Source: Lactobacillus delbrueckii
Lineage (GTDB): Bacteria; Bacillota; Bacilli; Lactobacillales; Lactobacillaceae
NCBI GenBank assembly: GCA_004556255.1
Contig: SFHY01000075.1
Coordinates: forward strand, 1-6,643
Direction: 5' to 3'
Length of the DNA stretch: 6,643 nt
The position numbers and the translations under genes are program-made. The notes under the pieces are model-generated. The model had not been told where the DNA came from and searched no databases. It saw only the letters and a list, made by a program, of their open reading frames with translations. Shown piece by piece: positions 6,394 to 6,643 of this stretch (the stretch's first letter is position 1; each line of letters opens with the position of its first letter).

Positions 6394-6643
6394 TTCTGTC
6401 ACGCTTTCTCTTAAAAACAAGATAATCAATGCTTTGATGCTTGGAAACCCGCGCCCGGTAGACTTCAAAGCCACGCCAACTAGTCACCAATTCTGGTTTT
6501 TTCTCCAGGACGAACTCCTTCCGGTAAGGCAGGCGCAGGCGCGTCTGACTGTCAAAAGAAATGTAGGACTTTTTCCATGTAAAAACAAGCAGGAGCAAGA
6601 AGATGATGCCGGTTATCACAGTCGGCGGGTTGATGAACTGGCT
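6386..6643 (-). CDS. Unrecognised small basic membrane protein (5' end outside window)
   Basis: An open frame of 85 visible residues enters from the window edge and ends at a TAA that overlaps the fhs start by 8 bases. Residues about 8-23 (VITGIIFLLLLVFTW) form a clear membrane segment, followed by KK and a 60-residue tail rich in Lys and Arg, ending KRKRDRNG. By the positive-inside rule the tail should be cytoplasmic. A GTG at 6619 could start a 77-residue single-pass protein, but the frame stays open to the edge, so this may instead be the last helix and tail of a larger membrane protein. I do not recognise a family. Support for it being real is the continuous hydrophobic-then-basic pattern and the tight overlap with fhs in the same direction. 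Whether its tail binds RNA, phospholipid or a partner protein cannot be judged. Confidence 0.6.
   Translation of the reverse strand, partial: SQFINPPTVITGIIFLLLLVFTWKKSYISFDSQTRLRLPYRKEFVLEKKPELVTSWRGFEVYRARVSKHQSIDYLVFKRKRDRNG
6419..6447 (-). promoter_or_regulatory. Weak candidate sigma-70/SigA promoter for fhs
   Basis: On the minus strand TTTCCA (6447-6442) and TATCTT (6424-6419) are separated by 17 bases and lie just upstream of fhs, inside the preceding gene. Each hexamer matches four of six consensus positions. This is little better than chance and is offered only because fhs is a metabolic gene that might need its own promoter. Confidence 0.18.

Noticed and set aside
6394..6474. GTG at 6474 as the fhs start
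   Set aside because: The extra 27 residues are unlike any fhs N-terminus and lie over the upstream gene; the ATG at 6393 gives the normal family length.
1..6643. CRISPR arrays, insertion sequences, tRNA or rRNA genes, long repeats
   Set aside because: None was seen; essentially every base is accounted for by the six minus-strand genes.

Overview
The window reads as the chromosome of a low-GC-phylum Gram-positive of the Lactobacillus type. The base composition is near 50% GC with a GC-leaning third codon position, which fits a member of the Lactobacillus delbrueckii group better than most lactobacilli. That assignment is inferred from gene order and protein style, not from a marker gene. Every supported gene lies on the minus strand, and the genes are packed so tightly that there is no non-coding stretch longer than 11 bases.

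In the direction of transcription (right to left) the order is: the 3' end of an unrecognised small basic membrane protein (6643-6386, cut by the window edge); fhs, formate-tetrahydrofolate ligase (6393-4714); lspA, lipoprotein signal peptidase (4702-4250); an RluD/YlyB-type large-subunit rRNA pseudouridine synthase (4248-3334); a carA homologue (3332-2277); and a carB homologue (2277 running off the left edge). Neighbouring genes overlap by 1 or 8 bases or are separated by 1 or 11 bases. No terminator, attenuator or clear internal promoter was seen, so one polycistronic transcript with translational coupling is the simplest reading.

The notable part is the carA-carB pair. Both are full-length-looking, uninterrupted reading frames that align along their whole visible length with carbamoyl-phosphate synthase, yet the catalytic residues are gone. 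CarA has lost the glutaminase nucleophile cysteine (Gly245) and the catalytic histidine (Asn329). CarB has lost the glycine-rich loops and metal or ATP ligands of its first ATP-grasp half (for example the E-M-N-P-R motif reads A-V-K-P-R at 307-311), and its second half is equally eroded. The dimerisation and oligomerisation parts look better kept. The position directly after lspA-rluD is where the pyrimidine (pyr) operon starts in Bacillus and related bacteria, so this looks like the remnant of a pyr operon whose pyrR, pyrB and pyrC are absent here and whose carAB has evolved into a catalytically dead 'pseudo-CPS' complex of unknown role.

fhs feeds one-carbon units into purine and formyl-Met synthesis. 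lspA matures lipoproteins. The pseudouridine synthase modifies 23S rRNA. These three look fully functional, and their link to the carAB-like pair is probably positional only.
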